NCBI RefSeq assembly: GCF_015840335.1
Contig: NZ_CP060395.1
Location: 1,959,277-2,023,276 of the forward strand
Length of the DNA stretch: 64,000 nt
Origin: Synechococcus sp. CBW1108
GTDB taxonomy: Bacteria > Cyanobacteriota > Cyanobacteriia > PCC-6307 > Cyanobiaceae
Direction of reading: 5' to 3'
This document shows, piece by piece, positions 8,704 through 21,812 of this stretch (its first letter is position 1; every line of letters begins with the position of its first letter). The notes under the pieces are model-generated. The model made no database searches. It saw only the letters and a list, made by a program, of their open reading frames with translations, and was not told the origin of the DNA. The translations under genes were made by a program, and so were the position numbers.

Positions 8704-9720
8704 ATGACCGAGCCCAAGGATCCCTCCTCCCCCCAGCATCTTCACCAGCAGCTGCTGGTCATGCCTGATGACGGGGCTGGGGCCGTGGTGGCCCTGATCG
8801 ATGGCGCCCGGGAGTCGCTGCTGCTCAAGCAGTTCAAGCTGCAGTCTTAGGCGATCGAGCAGGCCCTGCTGCGGGCCCACCAGCGCGGCGTGCAGGTGCG
8901 GGTGATGCTCAATCCCCACACCTCCGGCGGAGACCGCTGGAACGATGAGGCCCATGCCCGCCTAGGCGAATGGGGTATCGAGGTGGCCTGGACCAGTGAG
9001 GCCTTCCCAGTGACCCACGAGAAATCGATGGTGGTGGATCGCTCCTGCGCCCTGATTTCCACCTTCAACCTCAGCGACAAATACTTCACCGAATCCCGCG
9101 GCTACGGCATCGTCAGCCACGCCCCGCCGGTGGTCGAGGAGGTGATTGCCGGCTTTGAGGCCGACTGGGCCCGCACTTTTTTCCATCCCAACCTCCACGT
9201 GGGCCTGGTTTGGAGCAGCGTGCACAGCCGCGGCCAGATGGCCCGAATCATTGATCTGGCGCGAGAAACCCTCTGGATTCAGCATCCCAAATTCGTGGAT
9301 GCGGTGATCCTCGAGCGGATCATCTCCGCCCGGGAGCGGGGGGTGAAGGTGCGCTTGCTCTGCGGTGGCAAGCACGGCATCTCCGATTGGGATATCTACG
9401 ACACCTTCTCCTCCCTGCGGGTGATGGAGAGGTTTGGCGTGAAGGTGCGGCGCCAGAAACACCTGAAACTGCACGCCAAGCTGTTGCTGGTGGATGGCAC
9501 CTACGCCCAGACGGGTTCGATGAATATCGATCGCAGTGCCTTCGACCTGCGTCGGGAACTCGGCATCGAATCCGATGCCCCTGAGGTGGTGGCGAGGCTG
9601 CGTAACACCTTCCAGGCCGACTGGGATGTCGCCAAGAAATACCAGGCCCCCGATCCCCTCGATCCGAGCCTGCATGAGGCGGGCGAATTGCCACCCGACC
9701 CCCATTTTGTGCATGACTGA
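8704..9720 (+). pseudogene. Phospholipase D-like (two HKD motifs) gene with an in-frame TAG
   Basis: A PLD-superfamily phosphotransferase or nuclease, cardiolipin-synthase-like. Two HKD motifs are present: THEKSMVVDRS and LHAKLLLVDG followed by GSMNID. The frame starts at ATG 8704 and is stopped by a single TAG at 8848-8850 after FKLQS. It then continues in the same frame with AIEQALLRAHQRGVQVRVML, which clearly belongs to the same domain. A restart at the GTG at 8890 would give a 276-residue protein keeping both HKD motifs but losing the first strand. One point mutation, readthrough or a sequencing error could all explain it. It overlaps the next gene by eight bases. Confidence 0.75.
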
Positions 9721-10276
9721 GCCCCATTTGGCGCCCCGTCCCAGCCTGGTCCAGTTGTTCTGGGGCATGCTCCAGGTGGCCCTCTCAGCCTTTGGTGGGG
9801 GGCTGTCCGCCTGGAGCCAGCGGATCGTCGTGGAGCAGCGACGTTGGATGACCAATGAGCAGTTCCTCACCGGGCTCACCGTGGCCCGCCTTTTCCCCGG
9901 GCCCAACCAGATCAACATGGCCGTATTTGTCGGCGCCGAGTTCCATGGCCTGGCCGGTGCCCTGGTGGCCCTGGCCGGCATGTTGCTGGTGCCCTTCACC
10001 CTGCTGATGGCGGTAGGCCTGGCCTATTTCCAGCTCCACGGCATCCCTGCGGTCGATCGGGTGCTGGCCGGGGTGGTAGCGGCGGCGGCCGGGATGGCTC
10101 TCTCGATGGGATTCAAGATTCTTGATCAGTACACCAAGGACTGGTTTGCCCTGGTTCTGGCGGCGGCAGTTTTTGTGGCCCTCACCTGGTTGCACTTGCG
10201 CTTGATTCCGGTGGTGCTGATCTCTGCTCCGCTGGCCATGGTCTGGTACTGGCCCCGGCGGCCTGCCCAGCAATGA
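9713..10276 (+). CDS. Chromate transporter family, first half-size subunit
   Basis: A 187-residue membrane protein of the CHR (ChrA) family, which exports chromate in some bacteria. It contains the family motif AFGGGLSAWSQ followed by FLTGLTVARLFPGPNQINMAVFVG, and four or five predicted membrane helices. Two short CHR proteins encoded in tandem form a heterodimer in other bacteria, and here the second half follows with an ATGA overlap. The start ATG at 9713 overlaps the end of the phospholipase D-like gene. The substrate could be an anion other than chromate. Confidence 0.85.
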   Translation: MTEPHLAPRPSLVQLFWGMLQVALSAFGGGLSAWSQRIVVEQRRWMTNEQFLTGLTVARLFPGPNQINMAVFVGAEFHGLAGALVALAGMLLVPFTLLMAVGLAYFQLHGIPAVDRVLAGVVAAAAGMALSMGFKILDQYTKDWFALVLAAAVFVALTWLHLRLIPVVLISAPLAMVWYWPRRPAQQ

Positions 10277-10872
10277 GCGAGCTGCTTGCCGCTGCCGCCT
10301 GTACGCCAGCCCGGCTCTCCGACCTGGGCACCCTGCTCCAGGTGCTCGGGCAGTTTTTGTCCCTGTCGCTGTTTTCCCTGGGTGGCGGCAACACCCTGCT
10401 GGCGGAGTATCACCACCTGGCGGTTGATCAGTTCTGCTGGCTCAGTAATGCCCAGTTCGCCGATCTCTACGCCCTAGCTGAAGCGGCGCCCGGCCCCAGC
10501 TCGATGTTGGTGGGCTTGATTGGCCTGGGCGCGAGCTGGCCGGAAGGGCCTTTCTGGGCCCTGCTCAGTGCCTACGGCGCCGAGGCGGCCATCCTTATGC
10601 CATCCACCTTGGTGATGGTGCTGGCCTGCCTCAGCTGGAAGCAGCTGGAGCATTCCCCTTGGCGCCGAGACTTCGAGCAGGGCCTGGGGCCGATCACCTT
10701 GGGAATTCTGTTTGCGGTGGGCCTGAAGATTCTGCGCACGGCTGACACCAACGCAGCCGGCGTGCTGGTTTCGGTGCTGGTGTGTGTGCTGATGCTGCGC
10801 AGCCGCATCTCACCGCTCTGGTTTATGGCCGGGGCGGGGCTGCTGGGCGGCCTCGGCCTGATCAACCGCTGA
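10273..10872 (+). CDS. Chromate transporter family, second half-size subunit
   Basis: A 199-residue CHR-family membrane protein and partner of the preceding gene. It carries the matching motif SLFSLGGGNTLLAEYHH, then FADLYALAEAAPGPSSMLVGLIG. It starts by a four-base ATGA overlap, so translation is probably coupled. Its 3' end overlaps the convergent minC gene by 11 bases. Together with the phospholipase D-like gene it forms a plus-strand cassette between minC and minD. Confidence 0.85.
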   Translation: MSELLAAAACTPARLSDLGTLLQVLGQFLSLSLFSLGGGNTLLAEYHHLAVDQFCWLSNAQFADLYALAEAAPGPSSMLVGLIGLGASWPEGPFWALLSAYGAEAAILMPSTLVMVLACLSWKQLEHSPWRRDFEQGLGPITLGILFAVGLKILRTADTNAAGVLVSVLVCVLMLRSRISPLWFMAGAGLLGGLGLINR

Positions 10873-11608
10873 GGGGCCAGCCTGGCTGGGCCGGGTCGAT
10901 CTGGATGGTTCCATTGACGATCTTGGCCTCTTCGGCAAGGCCGGGTGGTGGGGATCCATCTGGCCCCCGGGCGACGGTCGTGGCAATGCGGAGCTGCAGG
11001 GGCCGGAGCTGGAGGGCCACGATCCTCGCTCCGGTGTCGCCATTGCAGCCGGCATGGGCGGTGCCCCGCAGACGCCCCCACACCAGTACGTGCCCGGCGG
11101 CGGAAATTCGAGCCCCGGGATTCACATCCCCGAGCACCAGGAGGGTCCCCTGGGTTTGCAGATGATCGCCGGAGCGCAGGGTGCCCCGGTGCACCACCAG
11201 CTCAGGATCAGGATCGCCCAGGTCATTCCCCCTGGGGGCAGGCTCCCCAGCGGTTGCCTGGGCTGGCCACTGGCACTCGATCCCCAGGGCCGCTGCCGCC
11301 ACATGGGTCTGGGGGTTACTGCTGCAGAGGTTGGCAAGCTCCAGCTCCAGGCCTGCCAGGGTGTCGCGCAGTTCGCTTAGTTGGCCCAGGCTGAGACGCC
11401 AGGATCCGGCCTCGAGTTGAAGCAGGCCCCGGGGCCCACCGCTGCCCAGCAGGCGCGCACTGGCCACGGCCGACTGCACCAGGGCGGCGGCTTCCTGCAG
11501 CGGCGCTACCTGGCCGCTGTGAATGGCCGCTGGAGCAGGCAGCACTAGCCGGTGCAGCCCCTTGCCCCCCTGGGCTGGAATCAGCTCTGCTCCCGAATCT
11601 GCTCCCAT
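10862..11608 (-). CDS. minC: Septum-site determining protein MinC
   Basis: MinC inhibits FtsZ assembly at the cell poles together with MinD. The 248-residue protein has a weakly conserved N-terminal domain and a clear C-terminal beta-helix dimerisation domain: VVHRGTLRSGDHLQTQGTLL, GDVNPGARISAAGHVLVWG, then LRGTAHAGCNGD. The start ATG at 11608 lies 27 bases beyond the HD phosphohydrolase stop on the same strand. In most cyanobacteria minC, minD and minE are adjacent, but here minD-minE lie 2.3 kb further on. Confidence 0.9.
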   Translation of the reverse strand: MGADSGAELIPAQGGKGLHRLVLPAPAAIHSGQVAPLQEAAALVQSAVASARLLGSGGPRGLLQLEAGSWRLSLGQLSELRDTLAGLELELANLCSSNPQTHVAAAALGIECQWPAQATAGEPAPRGNDLGDPDPELVVHRGTLRSGDHLQTQGTLLVLGDVNPGARISAAGHVLVWGRLRGTAHAGCNGDTGARIVALQLRPLQLRIATTVARGPDGSPPPGLAEEAKIVNGTIQIDPAQPGWPLSG

Positions 11609-11634
11609 AGAAGGATCCCCAGCGGCGTCCCTGC

Positions 11635-12876
11635 TCAGCGGCCCACCAATTTGCGCAACTTAGGCGCCACCTCGGCAGGATGGATCAGCCAGGCCAGCTC
11701 CACTGGGGTGGTGAGGCTCTGCACCAGGGCAGAGCGCTGCTCCAGGGCCTGGAGGTTCTCGCCATCCCAGAGCCGCAAGCCGCCCTTGTACGGGTGGTAG
11801 CCGCGGTTCTGGCGCTGTTCCAGGCCACAGCTGGTTTCGACGTCTAATCCTGCAGCTTCACTTAATTGATGGGCTGCAGCCAGCAGCTCCATCCGCCGGC
11901 CCGGCTCCAGGTGGCTCACGGCGGTGGCCTTAAGCAGCCGTCTTTCCAGCAGTCGGCGGCAAGGGGCCTGCAGCTCCGCAGGGCCTTCCTCCATCCAGCG
12001 CATCAGGTGATAACCGGTGCGGATGTCGTCGTTGGCCAGGAAGGTCTCGAGATCGAGCCCATCGCAATGCCACAGCCAACGGGCCATCACCGGGTCGGCC
12101 CAAACCTCTGCCGGCCCCAGCCTGCGGGCGCTGGCGATGGTCTGGCGCAGCAGCCAGTTGCACACCACGTTGAGCCGGTGGTTGTAGACGCTCCGGTACA
12201 TCAGATTGCGCACCACTAGGTAGTGCTCCACGGCCATCAGTCCCTTGGGGGTGATGGCCAGTTGGCCATCGGGGGCCAGGGTTAGGGCTGCCAGGATCCG
12301 CTCGAGATCAAGCTTGCCGTAGGCCGTGCCGGTGCTGTAGCTGTCGCGCAGCAGGTAGTCGAGTCGGTCGCAGTCGAGCTGGCTGCTCACCAGGGCCTGG
12401 ATCGCGGCGTTGGGGTACTGGCCGTGCTCCAGCAGGGCGGCCACGGCCTCTGCGGTGCCTGGGGCATAGGTCTCCAGCCGGTCCCGCAGTGCCGGATGTT
12501 CCCGGATCAGGCGACCCGACCAGGCTTCATGGTGGAGCCCATACATCTCTTCGCCGGAGTGGCTCAGGGGGCCATGGCCCACGTCGTGGAGCAGGGCCGC
12601 GGCGTAGAGCACGGCCCGGTGCTCGGCCAAGGCGGGATTGCGGCGCTCCAGCTGGCCCAGGGCCAGCTGGGCCAGATGCAACACCCCCAGGGAATGGGTG
12701 AAGCGGCTCGATTCGGCTCCGTGGAAGGTCAGAAAAGCTGGCCCCAGCTGGCGCACCCGGCGCAGGCGCTGGAAGGGGGCGGTGTCGATCAGGTCGATGA
12801 CCAGGGCTTCGGCCGGGTCGGCGCCATCGAGGCGGATCGCCCCGTGCAGCGGGTCGTGATAGGTACGTTCCCCCAT
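11635..12876 (-). CDS. HD-superfamily phosphohydrolase (dGTPase/YdhJ-like)
   Basis: A 413-residue cytoplasmic metal-dependent phosphohydrolase. The metal site is visible as RFTHSLGVLHLA, then LLHDVGHGPLSHSGE and the later QLDCDRLDYLLRDS. It begins with the family N-terminus MGERTYHDPLHGAIRL, which supports the ATG at 12876, two bases after the ctpA stop. Relatives cleave dNTPs or cyclic nucleotides; the substrate here is not known. It is probably translated with ctpA and minC. Confidence 0.88.
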   Translation of the reverse strand: MGERTYHDPLHGAIRLDGADPAEALVIDLIDTAPFQRLRRVRQLGPAFLTFHGAESSRFTHSLGVLHLAQLALGQLERRNPALAEHRAVLYAAALLHDVGHGPLSHSGEEMYGLHHEAWSGRLIREHPALRDRLETYAPGTAEAVAALLEHGQYPNAAIQALVSSQLDCDRLDYLLRDSYSTGTAYGKLDLERILAALTLAPDGQLAITPKGLMAVEHYLVVRNLMYRSVYNHRLNVVCNWLLRQTIASARRLGPAEVWADPVMARWLWHCDGLDLETFLANDDIRTGYHLMRWMEEGPAELQAPCRRLLERRLLKATAVSHLEPGRRMELLAAAHQLSEAAGLDVETSCGLEQRQNRGYHPYKGGLRLWDGENLQALEQRSALVQSLTTPVELAWLIHPAEVAPKLRKLVGR

Positions 12877-12878
12877 CT

Positions 12879-14189
12879 TTATGGGTTCCCGTCCAGGCGG
12901 CCTGCCAGCAAGTGGCCCGTCTGTTCGAGCCAACTGTCACCTTCGCCGCCGGGATCGAGGGGTTCGGGCTGGGGCAACACCACATCGGGTTCAATGCCCT
13001 GGTTTTGGATGTCGCGACCGCTGGGCGTGAGGTAGCGGGCCACAGTTACGGCCAGGCCGCTGGTGTCGCCCAGGGGGATCAGGGTTTGAATCAGTCCCTT
13101 GCCGAAGGTGCGTGCCCCCACCAGCTCGCTGCGGCCGGTGTCCTGGAGGCTCCCCGCCAGGATTTCGCTGGCGCTGGCGGTACCCGCGTTCACCAGGGTG
13201 AGGATCGGTCCGTCGAAGAGCTGGCCAGGGCTTGCCTGCTGGGGGGAGCTGAGCCCATTGCGGTCTTGGGTTTCAACAATCGGAGCCCCATCGAGCAGGT
13301 CATTCGCCACCGCCAGCCCCGCACTCACCAGGCCACCGGAATTGTTGCGCAGATCCAGAATCAGGCCCTCGATGCCCTTGCCGTTGAGATCTGCCAGGGC
13401 TTCCTGAACGGCCTCGGGCACCGGTTCGGAAAATTGGGTGATCCGCAGGTACCCCAGGGTGTGGTCGCCCACCCGCAGCCGCTTACTGCGCACCGGCCGC
13501 AGTTCCACCTGGCGCCGTTCCAGCTCCACTTCCCGGGGCTTTCCCCTGATGCTGAGCTGCACTAGCACCCTGCTGCCGGCTGGGCCCCGCAGGGCGGCGG
13601 CTGTTTGCTCGAGCCCAAGGGCCTCACTGGCCTTGCCATCCACCTGCAGCACTTCTGCACCGCTGGGGATCTGGGCTTCAGAGGCGGGGGAGCCATCCAG
13701 CGGGGCGATCACAACGATTTGTTGATCGGGGCTGCGCAGGCCCAGCTGCAGCCCAACTCCGGTAACCGTGCCCTGGGTGTTGGAGCGCAGGGTGGCGTAG
13801 TCGCCAGGTCGCAGCAGCCGGGTGTAGGGGTCGCCCAGTGGGGTGAGCATCGCCTCGATGGCGTCATAGGCGTCGCTTGAGCTGGAGATGGGTTGCTCGA
13901 GGGCCTTCTGGCGCAGGCGCTTCCAGTGCACCTGGTCGAAGCGAGCGGGATCCACATAGCTCTGGTTCACCAGGCGCCAGGCCTCCACCACCAGCTGCTG
14001 GGTGTCACTGAGGGCGAGGGTCCCCCTGGCTGGTCCGGCCAGCAGGCTGAGGACCAGCAATGCCACCAGCAGCAGGATCCGCAGCGGATGCCTGGCCTTG
14101 GACCGGCCTGTTGCAAAGGGTTGAGAAGGCCTGGGCCTGGGGGGCTGGGCACTCACGAGCTGCTCTTGATCATCGGTAGACTTTCGCAA
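12879..14189 (-). CDS. ctpA: Carboxyl-terminal processing protease (S41 family)
   Basis: A secreted or lumenal serine protease. In cyanobacteria the CtpA members remove the C-terminal extension of photosystem II D1, while paralogues have other targets. The 436-residue protein has a signal or membrane segment ([17 protein letters not shown]), a PDZ domain (about 130-210, [10 protein letters not shown]) and the catalytic region with DLRNNSGGL and [15 protein letters not shown] (catalytic Ser) then [11 protein letters not shown] (catalytic Lys). The start is uncertain: TTG at 14189 or GTG at 14156. It diverges from petB. Confidence 0.9.
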   Translation of the reverse strand: MRKSTDDQEQLVSAQPPRPRPSQPFATGRSKARHPLRILLLVALLVLSLLAGPARGTLALSDTQQLVVEAWRLVNQSYVDPARFDQVHWKRLRQKALEQPISSSSDAYDAIEAMLTPLGDPYTRLLRPGDYATLRSNTQGTVTGVGLQLGLRSPDQQIVVIAPLDGSPASEAQIPSGAEVLQVDGKASEALGLEQTAAALRGPAGSRVLVQLSIRGKPREVELERRQVELRPVRSKRLRVGDHTLGYLRITQFSEPVPEAVQEALADLNGKGIEGLILDLRNNSGGLVSAGLAVANDLLDGAPIVETQDRNGLSSPQQASPGQLFDGPILTLVNAGTASASEILAGSLQDTGRSELVGARTFGKGLIQTLIPLGDTSGLAVTVARYLTPSGRDIQNQGIEPDVVLPQPEPLDPGGEGDSWLEQTGHLLAGRLDGNP

Positions 14190-14205
14190 TTACCCCACCA
14201 GCTGC

Positions 14206-14889
14206 ATGGCGAACACACCTGCTGGAAACTCCGGACAGGCTGCTAACCCGGTCTACAACTGGTTCGAGGAACGCCTTGAGATCCAGTCAATTGCCGACGA
14301 CATCTCCTCCAAGTATGTCCCGCCCCACGTCAATATTTTCTATTGCCTGGGCGGCATCACCCTGGTCTGCTTCCTGATTCAGTTCGCCACTGGGTTTGCG
14401 ATGACCTTCTACTACAAGCCCACGGTGGCCGAGGCCTACGCATCGGTGCAGTATCTGATGACGGATGTCAGCTTCGGCTGGCTGATCCGCTCAGTGCACC
14501 GCTGGAGCGCCTCGATGATGGTGCTCATGCTGATCCTGCATGTGTTCCGCGTGTATCTCACCGGAGGCTTTAAGCGGCCCCGCGAGCTCACCTGGGTCAC
14601 CGGCGTGACCATGGCTGTCATCACCGTGTCCTTTGGGGTCACTGGCTACTCCCTCCCCTGGGACCAGCTCGGATACTGGGCCGTGAAGATCGTCTCAGGT
14701 GTTCCCGCAGCCGTGCCAGTGATCGGCGACTTCATGGTTGAGCTGCTCCGCGGCGGCGAGAGCGTTGGCCAGTCCACTCTCACCCGTTTCTACAGCCTGC
14801 ACACCTTCGTGATGCCCTGGCTCCTGGCGGTATTCATGCTCATGCACTTCCTGATGATTCGCAAACAGGGAATTTCCGGCCCCTTGTGA
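14206..14889 (+). CDS. petB: Cytochrome b6
   Basis: The haem-bearing core subunit of the cytochrome b6f complex in the thylakoid membrane. The 227-residue protein has four membrane helices. The haem histidines lie in [21 protein letters not shown] and [19 protein letters not shown], with [12 protein letters not shown] at the N-terminus. The C-helix cysteine for haem c is in [14 protein letters not shown]. It pairs with petD 96 bases downstream. The promoter must lie within or very near the 5' end of the divergent ctpA gene. Confidence 0.98.
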   Translation: MANTPAGNSGQAANPVYNWFEERLEIQSIADDISSKYVPPHVNIFYCLGGITLVCFLIQFATGFAMTFYYKPTVAEAYASVQYLMTDVSFGWLIRSVHRWSASMMVLMLILHVFRVYLTGGFKRPRELTWVTGVTMAVITVSFGVTGYSLPWDQLGYWAVKIVSGVPAAVPVIGDFMVELLRGGESVGQSTLTRFYSLHTFVMPWLLAVFMLMHFLMIRKQGISGPL

Positions 14890-14985
14890 CTCCATGAACC
14901 TGTTGGTTCCCTCCAACGAGCCAACCGTCAGTTCCTTCTAAGCTCATTTTCCAGTCCCCAGAGATCCCTGCTCCAGGAGCTAGCC

Positions 14986-15468
14986 ATGCACATCCTTAAG
15001 AAGCCAGACCTCACCGATCCGAGCCTGCGCGCCAAGTTGGCCAAGGGCATGGGCCATAACTACTACGGGGAGCCAGCCTGGCCCAACGACCTCCTCTACA
15101 TGTTCCCGGTGGTCATCCTCGGGACCATCGGCTGCCTGGTGGGCTTGGCCGTGCTCGATCCGGCCATGCTGGGCGATAAGGCCGATCCCTTCGCCACCCC
15201 GCTGGAAATTCTGCCCGAGTGGTACCTCTACCCGGTGTTCCAGATCCTCCGCGTGGTTCCCAACAAGCTGTTGGGAATTGCCCTTCAGACCATGATCCCC
15301 CTGGGTCTGATGCTGGTGCCCTTCATCGAGAGCTTCAATAAGTTCCAGAACCCCTTCCGCCGCCCCGTAGCGATGGGTGTGTTCCTGTTCGGCACCGCAT
15401 TTGCCATCTATCTGGGCATTGGTGCCGCCCTGCCGATCGATAAGTCGCTAACCCTCGGGCTGTTCTGA
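14986..15468 (+). CDS. petD: Cytochrome b6f complex subunit IV
   Basis: A 160-residue partner of cytochrome b6 that forms the quinol-binding Qo side. It starts [18 protein letters not shown], contains the PEWY motif ([14 protein letters not shown]) of the Qo site and three membrane helices. A strong terminator follows 47 bases after the stop, ending the petB-petD unit. Confidence 0.98.
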   Translation: MHILKKPDLTDPSLRAKLAKGMGHNYYGEPAWPNDLLYMFPVVILGTIGCLVGLAVLDPAMLGDKADPFATPLEILPEWYLYPVFQILRVVPNKLLGIALQTMIPLGLMLVPFIESFNKFQNPFRRPVAMGVFLFGTAFAIYLGIGAALPIDKSLTLGLF

Positions 15469-15515
15469 CCCTGCTCTTCCAGGGGTCCACAGGGGCCTTC
15501 CCAGCCCAATTACCC

Positions 15516-15544
15516 AAGCTGCAGCCGCTGCTGCAGCTTTTTTT
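15516..15544 (+). terminator. Rho-independent terminator after petD
   Basis: A perfect 10-bp stem, AAGCTGCAGC with loop CGCT and GCTGCAGCTT, runs into a seven-T tail. It closes the petB-petD operon before the rRNA leader. Confidence 0.9.
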
Positions 15545-15598
15545 ATGGGATCCGGGAGGGCGCCGGCCCAAAGCCGCTGTCACACAGGACACCTTTTC

Positions 15599-15627
15599 TT
15601 GCCTGGGGGCCCACCCAGGTGTTATGT
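15599..15627 (+). promoter_or_regulatory. Candidate rRNA operon promoter
   Basis: TTGCCT (15599-15604) and TTATGT (15622-15627) are separated by 17 bases, a reasonable sigma70-type pair, about 540 bases before the 16S gene. A CCTGGG/CCCAGG inverted repeat lies at 15602-15619, between and partly over the two boxes. The assignment is from pattern only. Confidence 0.45.
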
Positions 15628-16162
15628 TTGTGGTCTGCGCGCAAGGGAGAGATGCCCAAGCGAGCAGGCCGACAGCAGGGGAAGCGAGAGCGACCGGTGT
15701 TGTAGGTTTTCTAAGTTGCTGAGAGGCAACGTTCCGCCGAGAGCCTCCCGAGAGGGGGGAGAAAGCGGAAGCACCTGGACAACTAAAAAGTTTAGGAACT
15801 GACGCTTTCACTGCGTCATTGACCTGAACTCTTGTGGCCCCTGAGAGGGAGGCAGCAAGGGTTTGGGTAAGTGGCGAGTTAGCAGTGAAGGTGTGAGGTC
15901 CCGTCAAAAAGAAACAAAGCGTGACGCGCCTATGGGTTGGCTTTTGTTGCCTTCTCACGAGGGAACAGGAGCTGGTGTGCCGATAGGAGAGGCGAGCGCG
16001 ACCGGATCTGAGATTCGGGAAAGTCAAGAGGAAAGAAATTTCTGAATGCACTCTTTGCAACCTTCTGTCAGAGGAAGGGGCTCCAACTGCGACACCTACG
16101 CCAGTGGGTTGAAGCGGGTGAGAAGCAAATCAGGTTGAGGCGCAAGCCAAGAGGACTTGACT
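15628..16162 (+). other. rRNA operon leader (non-coding)
   Basis: This stretch upstream of the 16S gene has no convincing protein frame. It holds stem-loops such as GTTGCTGAGAGGCAAC and one half of the 16S processing stem (15787-15802). The open frames crossing it on both strands are not codon-like and are regarded as chance. Confidence 0.7.
15787..15802 (+). repeat. 5' half of the 16S pre-rRNA processing stem
   Basis: AAAGTTTAGGAACTGA in the leader is exactly complementary to TCAGTTCCTAAACTTT in the spacer after 16S (17788-17803). The 16-bp helix would enclose the whole 16S transcript, as RNase III processing stems do. Confidence 0.75.
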
Positions 16163-17647
<1,485 letters not shown>

Positions 17648-17787
17648 ACAGGGATACAATAACTAATCGTGATGTCTGAGTATTTTATTCTCAGGCCATG
17701 ATTCTGTCATCTCTAAGGTCGATCGGTACCTCAATTTGAATAGCAGTGAAAGGATGGGTAACCAACCTAGAGACTGGTAAATCAATT

Positions 17788-17803
17788 TCAGTTCCTAAAC
17801 TTT
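17788..17803 (+). repeat. 3' half of the 16S pre-rRNA processing stem
   Basis: TCAGTTCCTAAACTTT pairs perfectly with the leader segment at 15787-15802 on the other side of 16S. Confidence 0.75.
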
Positions 17804-17835
17804 GTCTAGGTCACCCCAAAGCGGGTTACACTCCT

Positions 17836-17909
<74 letters not shown>

Positions 17910-17944
17910 TTCACCGCCTGCTGAGCAGGCAGGACTTGATGGCT

Positions 17945-18017
17945 GGGGGTTTAGCTCAGTTGGTAGAGCGCCTGCTTTGCAAGCAGGATGTCAGCGGTTC
18001 GAGTCCGCTAACCTCCA
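17945..18017 (+). tRNA. tRNA-Ala (TGC anticodon)
   Basis: A 73-nt cloverleaf 35 bases after tRNA-Ile: acceptor GGGGGTT/AACCTCC, anticodon stem-loop CCTGCTTTGCAAGCAGG, T-arm GCGGTTCGAGTCCGC. Confidence 0.97.
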
Positions 18018-18548
18018 TCCAACGTTTGCTCAGCCTTCAAGCCAAACCAGTTATGCCATTGCATAGAAACTAAGTGTGCCGCAGGGCTCCACAGCATGGC
18101 ACCACACTAGGGGAGTGCAACCGTGTAGGTGATCTAGAAAATTTGCTGTTGATTTCAGCTTCTTTCCATCGATAGGATGGAAGGACGCTGGATTCATAAT
18201 TGCCCCTTAAATGGGGTAGTGTGTATTTCAGCAGAACCTTGACAACTGTATAGGAAAGTCTGGAAATAAAGCATCTCATGGATGCTTGATTTTTAGCCCG
18301 TGCGCTGGTTCAGCAATGGACCAGTGCTGGGAGAGGAATCAAGAAAATTCTATTGAGTTTAAGAGCCGAGAGCTTTCAGTTTTCTTACCTGTCCGCCGAG
18401 GACAAGTGAGTTTGATCCTGGCATTCAAACCGCATCAGCCACTGTAAGTAATTATGGAGTTTGGTGGAGGTGAATCTAGCGAGAATCGGCCTCAACAGCC
18501 GCGTGTAGATCGAGAAATCGAAGCTACCAAGAACTGGAAGTATAAATT
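18018..18548 (+). other. 16S-23S internal transcribed spacer, distal part
   Basis: Non-coding spacer of about 530 bases between tRNA-Ala and 23S. The conserved cyanobacterial boxA-like antitermination element (18234-18253) lies near its middle. No further tRNA was found here. Confidence 0.8.
18234..18253 (+). promoter_or_regulatory. boxA-type antitermination element in the spacer
   Basis: GAACCTTGACAACTGTATAG closely matches the conserved spacer block (GAACCTTGAAAACTGCATAG) found upstream of 23S in cyanobacteria. Confidence 0.75.
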
Positions 18549-21433
<2,885 letters not shown>

Positions 21434-21589
21434 ATTACTCAAGCTCTTAGGTGTCAGCGATGACACAGCTTTTTTCCAGATCGTCAGCCCCTATCTACTT
21501 CTGTAGTACGTCGTAAGGCGTTGCCGCTTGGGGTGACTGGTTGACTTTTCCTATGCAGTTCTCAGGGTTCAACCTGGGAGTGAAGACTA

Positions 21590-21707
21590 TCCTGGTGTCC
21601 ATGGCGCAGTGGAACCACTCCGATCCATCTCGAACTCGGTTGTGAAACGCTGCAGCGGCAACGATATTTGGGGGGCAGCCCCCTGAGAAAATAGCTCGAT
21701 GCCAGGT
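21590..21707 (+). rRNA. rrf: 5S ribosomal RNA
   Basis: About 118 nt. The 5' TCCTGGTGTCCATGGCGCAG pairs with the 3' GATGCCAGGT, and the conserved CCGATCCATCTCGAACTCGG loop is present. It lies 156 bases after 23S and ends the operon. Confidence 0.95.
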
Positions 21708-21725
21708 AAAACTTTCATTCCAATA

Positions 21726-21753
21726 AAAAGCCACCCCTCGGGGTGGCTTTTTT
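21726..21753. terminator. Bidirectional terminator between 5S and mtnBC
   Basis: AAAAGCCACCCC and GGGGTGGCTTTT pair around a tight loop, with T6 on the right and A5 on the left. It can stop the rRNA transcript and also the leftward mtnBC/mutM transcript, since both run into it. Confidence 0.9.
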
Positions 21754-21812
21754 GTTGTTTGGCTGGTTGCACGCTTGGTGCCAGGCATCGTTTGGCTTTC
21801 CAGACCAATGTG

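Noticed and set aside
7784-8707. A 307-codon plus-strand frame opposite minD.
   Set aside because: It is a shadow of minD; the translation is His/Gln-rich with no recognisable motif.
8610-10872. The cassette between minC and minD as an insertion sequence.
   Set aside because: No transposase, terminal inverted repeat or target duplication was seen; the genes look like ordinary cargo.
15335-16060. Long open frames over the rRNA leader and rRNA genes on both strands.
   Set aside because: They lie in non-coding RNA or its leader; no protein family is matched.
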